In this document: in pieces, positions 33,628 to 45,270 of the stretch
Layout of the letters: each line of letters begins with the position of its first letter
How positions within the stretch are numbered: position 1 is the first letter of the stretch
NCBI GenBank assembly: GCA_033439265.1
Contig: JAVTVX010000019.1
Coordinates: 21,726,039 to 21,790,038, forward strand
Source: Dillenia suffruticosa
Taxonomy: Eukaryota > Streptophyta > Magnoliopsida > Dilleniales > Dilleniaceae
DNA: 64,000 nucleotides
Direction of reading: 5' to 3'
Notes under the pieces: generated by a model
Told to the model about the DNA's origin: nothing
Database searches by the model: none
The model's input: the letters and a program-made list of their open reading frames with translations, nothing else
Made by a program: the position numbers and the translations under genes

Positions 33628-36600
33628 TCAAGGAGAAAGGGGAGCAGGAGGCCTTCGCCGCAAGTTAATGAAATCAATGCGAAGAGCATCTATACGTGAA
33701 CTGGCAGCGGTGACTTCTTCAGAACAGCCTCCCATGAGAGCACTCCCAAGACTCAAGCCCAAACTATCGAAGCTACCAACATCAGCTCTATCAGCCGCGC
33801 CACTTCTTAACCGTCGGATAGTATTCTCAGCCTCACGCAACTTTTCAGAAAGCTCTTGACGGTTGCGTTCACAAGTTTCCTCCCGTTCTCGCAAAAGCTC
33901 TTCAACAGTTAGCCGACCTGCTTCACTTCTTCTAAGGAGATCTCTCAACTTCTCACCCTCTTCAATGGCCGCATCGATAATCTGATACGAATAGTTCAAA
34001 TCAATCTGCAACAACTCTATCATTTTTTTCTTTTTGTTAAGGGTAGACATTGTCTTTGCTTTCTCAGCTTCCTCTTTTGCCTGCTCAGCTTCCTTTTGGA
34101 CCTTCTCGGCTCGAAGCCGAGAAATCTCCTCTTCGAAACCATCCAACTGACCCTTCAAGTGATCTACTTGCTGCTCCTTCCTTATCCTTTGAAACTCCAC
34201 CATAGCAATAGCCTACAAGTGAGAGACAAATTACATTGACAACGATAGAAACGATGAATTAACATAAACTCTACCAAAGAGAACAAACCTGAATTAAAAG
34301 GGATACCACAGCCTCATCACCTTGCTCCACCGATAAGTGGCTCAACTCTGACTTTGCTCGGTGAAAATCTAGCCTATCAACAAATCTCCCTACTTCAGCA
34401 ACATCCGAGTAGCAAAAATAGTTGTCACCGCAGCTTGCAGCGACCGTTTCTTTCTCCTTCAAATGCTTTAACCGGTCAAACGAACAATCCAAAATTGGAG
34501 GAAGAGAAGCCGTTTGCTCATGCACCACCCCTTTACTCTTCCGGACGAATAGGTACTCTGGGAGGGCGCTTGAAGAACCCAGTTCAGTTCTTCCTACCCC
34601 ATCCTGATAATATAAATGGAACTCTTCAGCCTGATAATATAAATTGAACTCAGCTGACTAGCAATTGGAAAAACTTGAGATGACCAAGATGGAAATGCAA
34701 CTTGTTCAGCAGGTTCCACACTAGTAACAACGCTTGAATGCCTTGGGAAAACAGGGAAGCATGAACAACATGGGAGCTTTCAACTTTAGAGATGTTGAGA
34801 TGACCAAGACTAATAATGAATTCAGAATATGTATATTGTGCAGTGCTCGCACAACAGCCTGAATGCAATACACATACAAAATTATCAATCATGCGATTTG
34901 CGTTCAACACATTGCCTCTTGATTCCCGTAAGTATCTAAGTCCATGGAAAAACAAATAAATAAAAGACCACCGAAGATACAAACCTTTTCGTCAATCCAC
35001 ATTAAGGAACTTAGTTGATTGTTTAGTATCTGAGCATTAGCATCCCAAGGACTCATCCCATCAATTGAATTTATCTCTCCACCCTAAATAAAGAACAGGT
35101 AAGTAAAAAATCATAAGGTAAAGAGCCAAGGGAAGAAGTGAAATTCTTCAACTTGAAGGTTTTACCTGGTTGGCATTAAGAGTCTGTATAATTGAATTAA
35201 TCTGCTCTGCCATCTGTTCCATTTCCCTTTCTAGGAATTCAGCCTGTTCATACCTTATACCCTCCCAGAGAGGATAATGAAAATGATTCCATTAGATATC
35301 ACCAAAATGCACAAAACTTATGGGGAGACAAACATGGAAGAAATCAAGAAAGCAGAAGCAAGGATTACAGCCAACTCTGACTCTCAGTTATAGCACTTAT
35401 TTGATAAATTATAAGTGTGCAAGTGTATGATTGTACCAGAACACTGCCAAGAATGTTAGGTAATTTCCTCAGAAACCAAAGAAATGGTATGTCAGAACCA
35501 ATTTCGCTCATTGTCACAAATGCAAGAATGGGAGATCTTAACCAATTGTATAGAACAGTTTTGGCCCAACTATTCTTCAGTTATACCATGAAGATTAAAA
35601 GTGAAATAGCTCAACAATGAATAGCAATGAAGACAATTTTTGCTACATGTAAATGCATGAAGGTACTTTGTCATATTTGAACTACAGAGATAGCAGATTT
35701 CAAAAGCCAAATCATAGAGGCAAAGCAAAGTTTCTAAAGAAACAACTTCAAAAGACCCAAACATGCAGTGGCACTCCATCAAGAGCCCCTGTCATCCAGT
35801 GAATAATAGGAAAAACTAAATATTTATGTGTAAGATGATATGGAAAGGCCCCCCATCCCCAATCAGCCAAATCTAGAAGCTTGAGTAACAATGCATATTA
35901 TGATCAATAGGCATCATGTTGCTGCAAAAACTTACAATGCATCTCTGGTGGAGGCAGCTTGATCATCAGAAAGTAGTCCACGTTCATCCTTGTAAATATG
36001 CTCAGCCTCTTCTTCTTGTAAAGCTTTGTCCACCTAATATCAACATTTGAATTTTATCAATCAAATATAAAAGCAGAAAGTTTGCATAAAATTCAAAATG
36101 CAGGTTCCCCATGAAACACAAAAAAAATAAAATAAAATAAAATAAAATAATCCAAAAGATATAATCAGAACTCAACGACTTGGGTGTTTGTCATTTTATA
36201 CAACCAGACACTAAATAAACATAAGTAAGTCATATTTCTCCTTTAGTTATTTCTATTTTCAAGATCCATACTTGATTCTACAATTTCAGACAGCCAAGAG
36301 AAGTGATAAATGAATTGGAGGCTACAAATAGGTCCAAAATGTGGGATTTATCTTCCAAAAGGGGTGCAGGACAATATGGTAGCAACTGTAATCTGTCTCC
36401 ATTGAGGCCTGAAAACACAAGCAGTCTGCCAAATAGAAACATGCATGAAGTGAAGAATAATAAACACCAAGAGAATTGAGCCTGAAAGTAGCAGGCACCA
36501 AACAATGATAAAATCATGATTAACCTTGAAGAGCAGCCTCTCTTTGCATAGACAAAAAGCCAAAAACAGTACTTATACTAGCCATACCCTTTTAAGAATT

Positions 36601-39600
36601 TAAGACTGATCAACTAGGATGTTGATATGGACCAAACCAACAAAAAGGCGATAAAAGAATAATAGCATACCTCCTGTTGATGAGTTTCAATCAACTCTAA
36701 CTGCTGCTCCAACTTAGATTGGGTCTCCACCACTTCTGTCACCTCAATCTGACAAACAAATTAAGAACGATTAAACTAAAACTTAACCCAAAAGGAGGTT
36801 TAATAGATCTTATAAAATAAATAAGAATAGAAACAAAATCAAATCAGGCTCATAAACCTAACTTCATCACAAGCTGCACACCACTGATCATAAACTCAAT
36901 AAACGTGAATATGTGAATACTCAGGAATGAGAAAAACACCAATCCAAATACATCATACTGCAGAATCCTGTTATTGAAAACTCTGAAGGAGGTTTTGCTA
37001 AGGTAACATAAGTGATATGATATTATAAGCAAGTGCAGAGGCTATCTAACTTTATTCACAGAGAACAGCACCAGTCAAGGGGAAAAAAGGCATACACTGG
37101 CCTAACAAGATTACAAACAACTCAGATGTATCAGTACATTTTCCATAATGTTTCTAAAATTTGAAATGAATTACCTCAAGTTTAAGAAGAACATCACGAT
37201 TCTGCAGAATTCGCTTGTCCCACTCAGCAATCGCACTAGCCTGCTTTCGGAATTTATCAGTTCGCTCTTGTAACTCCGTGCTCCACTCCTCAATGACCTT
37301 TATCAGAGAATGAAAATGTATTAAAGGACAAGAAGTTGGTGAAACAAATCTAATCAAAATTAAGGATAATTCTGCATCAAATGAACAAGCCACTTCAAAG
37401 GCAATAAACAAGCCATTTGAAAGGCACTCGAAGAATATCGAATGAAAGTGAGAAACATCAATGTTAGGAAGAACTCAACAAGCATGCATAATGCGGGACA
37501 GGGAAAACAAAGTTGCTCTTAAAGATTGCCAAGACTGACATTAAAAAATTAAAAAGAGAATATGAAAATAAGCCAACCATGTCTAGAGGGGAAAAGGTGC
37601 AAATACCTCCTCAACAGTTTTTCCTGTGATCTCAGATGGTAATTTTGGCGATTCTGCAGCAGCTGTTGATGCAGCCCTACATAACAGAAGGCCAGAAGAT
37701 GTCAATGTCTCGTAGCATCAGAGAACTGTTCACCATATTGACAATGGTAACATCTTATTTTAGGCATTTCACAAAGATGTAATAAAAAGATTAAGAATTT
37801 ATTGTACAAAACATCTCATTTCATCCTGAGATCTATAATTTTGCATCGGATAGTGGCTCCCCATAGTGGCTCCTCATATCTTACTTTTAAATGGCATTTA
37901 GTATGCCAATATTTTTGTGGGCATACACATATATAATATATATCCTGGCAAAAACAGTTAGTTACTTATCCTCTAAAAAAGAAAAATAACATCATCATTT
38001 CCTAATTAAAGATTAAGTATACAAACCCGCTACTAGAAGCTACAACAAGTGCAGTTGATGTTTCTGCAGTGCTAGCGGTAACAGAAGTTGTTGCAGGCGT
38101 GGAAGCTGAAGTAGAAACACCTAGAAAAAGAATAGAAGAATCCACATGAAATCTTCCTTTAAATATAATTATATTGGAAAAGAATTATAACAAGACCAGA
38201 ACTTTGGCAATGAAGAGAAGAAAGAAAAATTCAGATTTAGTCAGATCTATTCCTACTAGCAACAATTTTTCACCGGCAATGCTACTCGCTAAATGTAATA
38301 TTAATTGTGTTAAAATTGCAAAGACGATGTGAAGTGAGGTGATGGGTAATTGTTTCTCACATTAATCACTACTGTCCAATCATGCGATTACATCTAAGAA
38401 GCGGTTCCCAGTACAGCCACCATTCTATAACAATGGCAAGCAAATAGTAGTAAACTCAATTAAGATACAACAGTAGACCCACAAGTAAAGGAATGGGATA
38501 TTTCCAGTGATTACAGCCACATAAATAATGTAGATAGGGAATGCACCACCCACAAAGTGTGCAGCTGGTAGGTGCTTTTAGTAGCTTATGACTCTAATTT
38601 CTGCAGTCAGGACAGCCTCAATACCACACCCAGCTAGAAGAATGTCAGCTATGGGGGTTCTACCATTAATTTAGATCCTAGGTACCGGCAGTTAAGAAAG
38701 TCAACTAAAAACATGGGATCATTCCAGTGATTACATCCACATATATAATGTAAATAGTAAATGCACCACCGAGATACTGTGTATATTATACAATACAGAT
38801 TAATAGGCAGTAGTGTTTTTGGTAGCTTATGGCTCTCTAATTTTCTGCAGTCAGGATAGCCTCAATGTCGCACCCAGCTAGAAGGGTGTCAACTATAGGG
38901 GATCTAGCATTCTCTTAGGTCCTAGGTACGGGAGTTGAGAAGGTCTAGCTTCAAAGGTTGCCATTTCAACCCGGAGAAACAGACCCTTTAGCATGCACAA
39001 CTATAGCCTCTATATCCAGATTACATCTGCATTTTCCCTCCCTCCTCCATTCTCCAAACGACATGGTCAAACTTAATCTCGTCACTTCTCATACCTAAGG
39101 CAACCAGAGAGACCTAGTAGAACACCCCTGACATGTCCCTTTAGGGTATCCAGAGAAACTATAGACAATTTAAACACTGGCCATTCCCCCAATGCCACTA
39201 TCATCAACAATGAGACCAGATCACTACCACCCCACTTAATCAGCATCAACCACTCAAATTCCCTAGTGAAGTAAGTCAACACAGGCATTATGAATTCAAG
39301 AAATAGTGCTCCTATATTATTACTCTGCTGCATTAACCCCGCAAGTTTTGGTTCAATTCTTCATGAAATAATAACTGAAATTAAAACTTCAGCAAATAAA
39401 AAAACTTAACAAGCTCACCAAACACAGAAGTAGCAGCAGTTGTCCGTGCTTGTGACGATGAAGATGTGGTCACACCCAAAAGGGGAGTGCTGGTGGTGGT
39501 GGTCGTCGTAGTAGTAGTAGCAGCAGACTGAGGTTGCGAGGATGAAGTAAAAGCTGCACCGAATAGGGGAGTTGTAGAAGAACTAGTAGTGGACTGCGCT

Positions 39601-40268
39601 TGCCCAAATACTGGAGTTGTAGAAGTCGCAGAAGCCTCGGAAGAAGAAGTTGAAGTACTCGCAGTCTTCCCAAAAGCCGGAATTGAAAATGCCGGCGTAG
39701 AAGAAGCCGGGCTAGAACTTGATCCAAAGACATTGGTTGATGGAGCTGAAAAGCCCGAAAACGGAGTCGGAGTCGGAGTCGAAGCCGAAGCCGAAGAAGC
39801 TGCCGCCGTAGGAGCCGAAGCCGAAGAGGAAGATGAGCCGAACAATGGAGATGAAGAAGATGCGTCGAACAGAGAGGTGGCGGATCCAGATGACCCGAAT
39901 CCGAACCCGAAAGAGAGAGATGGGGCCGATGAAGAATAAGATGAGCTAGACAAGGAAAAACCGAAACCGGAGGAGGGAACAGAAGCAAAGGAAGAGGAAG
40001 AGGAAGAAGAACTAGGGTTAGCTAAGGAAAAGGCGGAGGAGAAACAATGTGAAGAAGATGGGGTTGAGCCAAAAGAGAAAGCGTTTGAAGAAGTTGAAAA
40101 GAAGAGAAAGGAGGAAGAAGAAGAGAAGGAGGAGGAATTAGAGTTTGAAAAAGAGAGAGAAGGTGTTGAAGAAGATCGAGATAAAGAGGAGAATCCGAAA
40201 GGAGGGGTCGAAGCCGCAGATGATGATGATGACGATGATGGGTTGATGGAGAAGCTGAAGCCTGACAT
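33628..40268 (-). CDS. Chimeric gene: NUP62 duplicate (exons 1-8) fused in frame to a coiled-coil protein
   Basis: Minus-strand exons: 40268-39419, 38120-38027, 37676-37607, 37297-37175, 36748-36671, 36033-35936, 35253-35166 and 35083-34985 (all NUP62-like, 500 codons, no stop, splice sites intact). These are followed by 34630-34289 and 34212-33628 (308 non-NUP62 residues). The phase is zero at the joint and the frame stays open, predicting 808 aa. The FG exon is about 220 codons shorter than in the complete gene; the Nsp1_C coiled coil is kept, with two codons lost in exon 6. The NUP62 C-terminal exon (AEAFSSRIQK...) is replaced by AEEFHLYYQDGVGRTELGSS, an unrecognised region (SFDRLKHLKEKETVAASCGD, AKSELSHLSVEQGDEAVVSL), then a long charged coiled coil (RIRKEQQVDHLKGQLDGFEE, AEQAKEEAEKAK, LLREREETCERNRQELSEKL). 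The second partner is not recognised; it could be retrotransposon-derived. Expression is unproven, and an untranslated remnant is the main alternative. Confidence 0.7.
34604..34657 (-). repeat. 27-bp direct repeat at the fusion joint, duplicated splice acceptor
   Basis: CCTGATAATATAAATGGAAC at 34604 and CCTGATAATATAAATTGAAC at 34631 are 27 bases apart. On the coding strand each supplies the same TTATATTATCAG acceptor, copied from the end of NUP62 intron 8 (compare 22561-22575). Because 27 is nine codons, splicing to either acceptor keeps the downstream frame. Confidence 0.85.
34622..40268 (-). repeat. Segmental duplication, copy 2 (NUP62 locus)
   Basis: Counterpart of 22561-28668, in the same orientation about 12 kb away, covering all introns and exons 1-8. 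It lacks about 660 bp of exon 1 and ends abruptly at the intron 8 acceptor. The intron 1 tandem pair is present at about 38491-38945. Confidence 0.9.
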
Positions 40269-40850
40269 TTTTGATTGCTCTCTCTCTCTCTCTAGCCGAG
40301 AACTGGGGTGAGACCACCATCGTGCCGTGTGTGTCCTGAAAAATTAATTAAAAACAATTATAATTTATTAAATTTATAATACAATTATCAAATTATATAT
40401 AATACAATTTAAAAAATTAAAATTTTGATCCTAATAAATTATTTCCACAATTTTAAAATCTCTTTTAACATATTCATAAATTTTTAAATTTTAATATACT
40501 TTGTTCAATATTACCTTTAAAACTTCATTACGTAAATATGTTCAAAATTTTCAAAAAAAAAAAAATCTAAATTTTAAAAGTAAACATATATGTACAAATT
40601 GTGAACAAATACTAAATAGGGAGATATATAAATTCAAATAATTTTTTGATTTCTTTAGAAAGAGGTCACGTGTTGATCATGTGACAAAAAGACCACACTT
40701 ATTAGCCTCTTTTTTAATAGAGTTATGGTTGGGTGCACATAAAAAGTGAATTGTATTTTTTTATTGTATAAATATTTATTAAATTTATAATTAACTCAAT
40801 ATGTAAACTAAATTATTATCTAAATCAATAGAAAACACTATATATATTAA
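40269..40850. other. Promoter side of NUP62 copy 2, AT-rich
   Basis: A short CT tract at about 40278-40293 is the reduced counterpart of the (TC)25 beside copy 1. Homology to the copy 1 upstream region appears to fade within some 50 bases of the start, around GAACTGGGGTGAGA. The rest is AT-rich with no visible feature. Confidence 0.5.
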
Positions 40851-42480
40851 TAATAGAAAAAAAATAAAAAAGAGGTTAATTGCTAGAGTTTTAAAAAAAG
40901 TTAATGAATGAGGTAAAAAAAGATAATAAGTGGAGTAAGGATAATAGAAAAAAAGAGATGACCATCCGTGGGACAAAAAACAATTGGAAAAAAATTGATG
41001 TAAAAAATGAAGGATTTAAGAGAAAAAATGGTAAAAAATAAAAAGAGTAAGATCCGAATGAAAAAAATTATGGTACAAAAATAAAGAAACGATAATTCAC
41101 GGGACAAAAAAAAGGAAAAAAAAAACCTATATTCAAAAAAAATGAAAGACTCAAGCGGAAAAAAAATTGGGTAAAAAAAAAACAAAGCAATGATCTGAAT
41201 AGACAAGTGAGGCAAAATAGGGGAAAAATCTATGTCCACAAAAAAAAAAGAACTTAAGGAAAAAACTAAATAAAAAAATAAAAAGAGGAAGGGTCCTAAC
41301 AAAAAAAAGTAAAGAAAAATAAGCAAAGAGAGAGAAAAGAGCTTAAAGGAAAAAAAATTGTAATCTAAAAATAAATGGACGACTATCCGAGACTATCCGA
41401 GTACGCTACAGACAAGTGGAGAAAAAAAAATAAAAGAAAAAAACTATACCAAAAAAACCCAAGGGATTTAAGTAAAAAAATTGGATTAAAAAAATAGAGA
41501 AAGGATTGGAACAAAAAAAGGTTCCAAAAAAATGAAGGATATGAAAAAAAAAAAAAAAAATTGTAAGCAAGTGCAGAAAAAAACAAAAGAGGAAAAATCC
41601 ATATCCAAAAAAGGAAGGACTAAAGCAAAAGCAAAACCAAGTAAAAAAAATCAAAGGAGAAAGGAGCAAAATAAAAAAAAAATGATCAAAAAAAGAGAAA
41701 GTATTTGAATGAAAAAAAAAAACTAAGATCTCCTAAAAACATGGGACGACCACTCCCAAGACGCATTTTATTTTATACTTAGAAAAAAGAGAAAGACATG
41801 ACCAAAAAAAATTATGGTTGGGGCAGGAAAAACAAAAGGAAAAAAACCCTATATCTAAAAAAATGAAAAATCTAAACAAAAAATAAAAACTAGTAAAAAA
41901 ATAACAAGATGAATGATCTAAATTTAAAAAAAAAAAGTAAAAAAAGAGTAAAAATTTGAATGAAAAAAAAATCCCAAAAAAACATGAGATGACCTCTCTC
42001 AAACCGATTTTTCTTTTATATTTAGATAACCAGAAAAAAAAATCAAAAAAGAGAAGTGACATAAACGGGAAAAAAAACTGTAGTTAGCAAGTGAGGCTAA
42101 TAAAAGAGGAAAAACTCATATCTAAAAAATGAAGAATTTAAATGAAAAATAAAATCAAGTTAAAAAAAAAAAAAGTGGAAGGATCCGAAGTGAAAAAAAG
42201 AAGTCAGAAAAAGAGAAATGACTTGAATAAAAAAAAGATCCAAATGAAAAAAAAAAAAGGTTCAAAAAAAAGGGATGATCACTCCTTTGCTATTTTTTCT
42301 TTTATACTAAGTTATGTGAGAAAAAAATCAGATAAAAAAAAAAAGAAAAATGAACTAAATGAAAAAAAAAAAAGTTAAAAAGGAAGGATACAAACGAAGG
42401 AAAAAAAAAGGAAAAATCTGAACAAAAAAGTTGCAAAATGACTTTAAAGTAAAAAAAAAAAGAAAAATTACGGTTCAAAA
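40850..42480 (+). repeat. Polypurine, A-rich satellite-like block
   Basis: About 1.6 kb in which the plus strand is nearly all A and G, made of loosely repeated phrases such as AAAAAAATGAAGGAT, GGATCCGAA and AAGTGAGG. A longer unit recurs: a 'GGGA(T/C)GA(C/T)CA(C/T)' phrase, then a T-rich piece TTTTCTTTTATA(C/T)T(T/A)AG, at about 41745, 41990 and 42275. This suggests a higher-order period of roughly 240-290 bp. No coding function: the Phe- and Lys-rich open frames here are low-complexity artefacts. Confidence 0.75.
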
Positions 42481-43195
42481 AGTTAAAGTCACATGTGGGT
42501 CATGTTGGTCACGTGCATGGACAACCACACTCTTGGCCTTGAAGTACACCATGTAGCGTGGTTTGGAGTTTGAATTTGGTTGCGAAAGATTCGATGATGT
42601 GTCCGGTTATATAAAAAATCATTAAAACGATTAGTTAATTTTGAATTTATGAAATTAAAAAATCAAAAAGAATTCAAATATTAAAATCTTTTAGAAAAAT
42701 TATGATTTGAATCGTAAAATTATATGTTTAAATTGAAATATTTAATACTTTGCTCGTTTTAAAAAAATTATTGAAACGTTAAGTTAATATTGAATTTATG
42801 AGATTTGAAATTTGTTAAGAAAATTACGGCTACTTATAATAAATAATTATAAAAATTTGATTTGTTATATGATATCATTAAAATATAATGAATTGAATGG
42901 TGTTTATTTTGAAATTTTTATTATATTTATTAAACATCTCAATTCATATTTACCGAAGATAAATTTGAAAAAATAATTTAAAAATTACAAAATCATGGCC
43001 CGTAAAAAAGTGTAGGCTTTAATAATAATTTCAAAAGAAGGGAGGCCAAATTCTCATTAAAGTCGAGATTGCAAAAAGTATATATATAAGCAAAACAATG
43101 AAAGAGAAAGTAGGGGAAAAAAAAGAGTAAAAGTAGCTTTTGCAAAAGGTCAAAACAATAAGCAAAAGTATCTCTACGAAAAGCTACTTTTGCAA

Positions 43196-43375
43196 AAGGT
43201 CGACTGTGCGCTAAGTCGACAAATCTGTGGCCTTAATCGACCTAGGACACCAGGCCACCTTGGTCGACCAAGGCCACACCCTTGGTTGACGAGGCCGTGG
43301 CCTTGGTCCACCAAGACCCTACATTGGTCAACTAAGGCTATGCCTTGGGTCGACCAGAGCTTTTGGGACGTTGGT
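43196..43375 (+). repeat. Cluster of TTGGTCGACCAAGGC-like palindromic repeats
   Basis: Short units around (T)TGGTCGACCAAGGC recur about every 20-30 bases with substitutions (TTGGTTGACGAGGC, TTGGTCCACCAAGA, TTGGTCAACTAAGGC, GGGTCGACCAGAGC). The block is GC-rich against a strongly AT-rich background. Confidence 0.75.
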
Positions 43376-43865
43376 GGTCGATATACCCTCGATTTTTAAA
43401 TCATTAATTACTAGAATTCTTATTTATTGAACTGTTTGATACTCAGTAATTCTTGTTTAGAGAAATATTTGGTACTTGGTAGTTTTTATTTATTGAAGTG
43501 TTTAATGTTGGGTGGAATTTAGTTTCTCTGTAACAATTTGATTTTTTTTTTAAATTAACAAATATATTGTGTATTTAACTTTTTTAATAAATATTACTCT
43601 TTTATGATACTTGGCAATGTGAACTCATTCGATAAAGTTCCATTATTACCATTTTTTTAAAATATATATATTCCTATTTGTTTTGTTACATTTTTCCATT
43701 TAGCTTTCATCATACTGTCTCTTGGTATATCTGCTCCTTTGCATTTATCTTTTGGGTCTCTCGGTGCATCACTTTTTTCTTTTGTGATTTCTATCTCTTT
43801 TCTCGGCACATTATTTTCTATTTACCTCTAGGTGATGTTATTTGCTCGGTAGACTTTTAGCGTTT

Positions 43866-44284
43866 GGTGTATTATTTTTTCAATTTTAATTTCCGATCAG
43901 TGATGATTATTTAAATTTGAATCTCTCAGCTACCACTGTCGATTGAGCTTCTCGGCTCGGTTGACCTCTCTCGATTATCAAGTTCCTTGACTATCGAGAG
44001 AGGTCAAGCTTCTCAGTTACTAAGAGAGGGCAACCTCCTCCGTTATGTTGCAATAAGAAAAGAAAGCTACTCGATTATCGGGAGATGTCAAACTCATTAA
44101 TTATAACTCTTGTAATAATTTAGAGTTATTGTTTCAAATGTATTTGGTATACTGTTTTTTCAATTTTAATTTTTGATTATAAATGATTACCTAAATTTGA
44201 GCCTCTTAGTTATCTTCCTCAATTGAGCCTCTCGGCTCGGTTGACCTCTCTAGGTTATCAATCTACTTGACTACCGAAAGAGGT
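43866..44284 (+). repeat. Diverged tandem duplication, period about 280 bp
   Basis: TTTTTTCAATTTTAATTT, then GATTATTTAAATTTGAATCT and TCTCGGCTCGGTTGACCTCT in the first unit are matched in order in the second unit from about 44150 to 44284. Confidence 0.75.
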
Positions 44285-44927
44285 CGAGGAACATAGTTCA
44301 GCCTCTTGGCTACGAGGGCATATCAGGCCATGAAATGACAAGGAACATAATTCATTTACTCGAAGCACGAGAGATCATATCAAACCTGAAGCAAAGGAAA
44401 TATGTCAGCAACAAATGTAATGAATCCACTTAGGGCGACTACCATATTCCTTCAAGTAAAAACATTGTGGCAGTTCACGTAAAATAGAAGTAAAAATATT
44501 TCCTGGACTGGGTAACATTTAGGGTTACATATTTTAACATGCTACCAAGGATGATAACACCCCAAAAATTCACCCCCCCCCCGGCGCAATCCAATGACCA
44601 TTGCCTTCTCCGAATTGCTCGTTTTACTGCAAAATCCTTGTTATTAATAATAATGGTTACAAACAAATAATTACAGAATGTGTCGAAATACACTAAACCA
44701 CATTTCTTTTCCTTGAAAAACTTCTCAAACTTCCCCAACCCAATCAGCCCATCTTCTCCCAAACATATTCCTCCCTTCCATTTTGCTGACCAGCTGTCCA
44801 CTGTAGTGATAGAAACCCAGTACAAAATATTTCCCTGCCTTACATGAAGTTTATTAGCTTTTAGTAACAACTTACAAAACTTATAGTAAAATTGAACAGA
44901 TCCCCGAATATATAGTTAAGCAGGTGA

Positions 44928-45018
44928 TTAGCTTTCATCACATACAAACTCAATGAAGTTCATCCCCTCATCATCAGTTCGCCTCCGTCGTCTTCTATAG
45001 TAATATGAGTCCCAATAC
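44928..45018 (-). pseudogene. Orphan terminal exon (YWDSYYYRRRRRR...), unrecognised gene fragment
   Basis: On the minus strand a good acceptor (CTCTTTGTTTAG) precedes a 29-residue open stretch that begins YWDSYYY, has six arginines, and ends MNFIEFVCDES before TAA. The composition looks like a real C-terminus, not random AT-rich DNA. No upstream exon was found before the tRNA gene and the opposite-strand PPR gene, so it is probably a transposed or leftover last exon. I do not recognise the protein. Confidence 0.3.
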
Positions 45019-45270
45019 CTAAACAAAGAGCATAATGAGGTTCAAAAAAGGAAAAAAAAAAATGATACCGCTACACATTTTCCTCACACAACCCGGTGAA
45101 AAGACAGATGACATGTCCAAAATAATCAAAAAAATGATTACCTAAACAATGACATAGTTTGATTAGAACTTGGGTTATATTCTGTTCATTGTCAGCGTAA
45201 TTTCTTAAAATAATCAGAAAACAAAAAGGGCAAAAGGGTCACCATGGGTTAAATTAATTGCAAAATTAAC

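Larger units (their letters stand above)
42481..44927. other. AT-rich intergenic region with several local repeats
   Basis: No gene was recognised. It contains a cluster of GGTCGACC-type inverted motifs (43196-43375), a diverged tandem pair of about 280 bp (43866-44284), and a C-run at about 44573-44582. The rest is plain AT-rich DNA. Confidence 0.5.

Noticed and set aside
40901-42378. Phe-rich minus-strand frames and Lys-rich plus-strand frames
   Set aside because: Produced by the A-rich polypurine block; low-complexity translation without any domain.
44475-44870. Minus-strand frame of 131 codons
   Set aside because: No recognisable motif; it lies downstream of the orphan exon's stop and is more likely 3' UTR or intergenic sequence.
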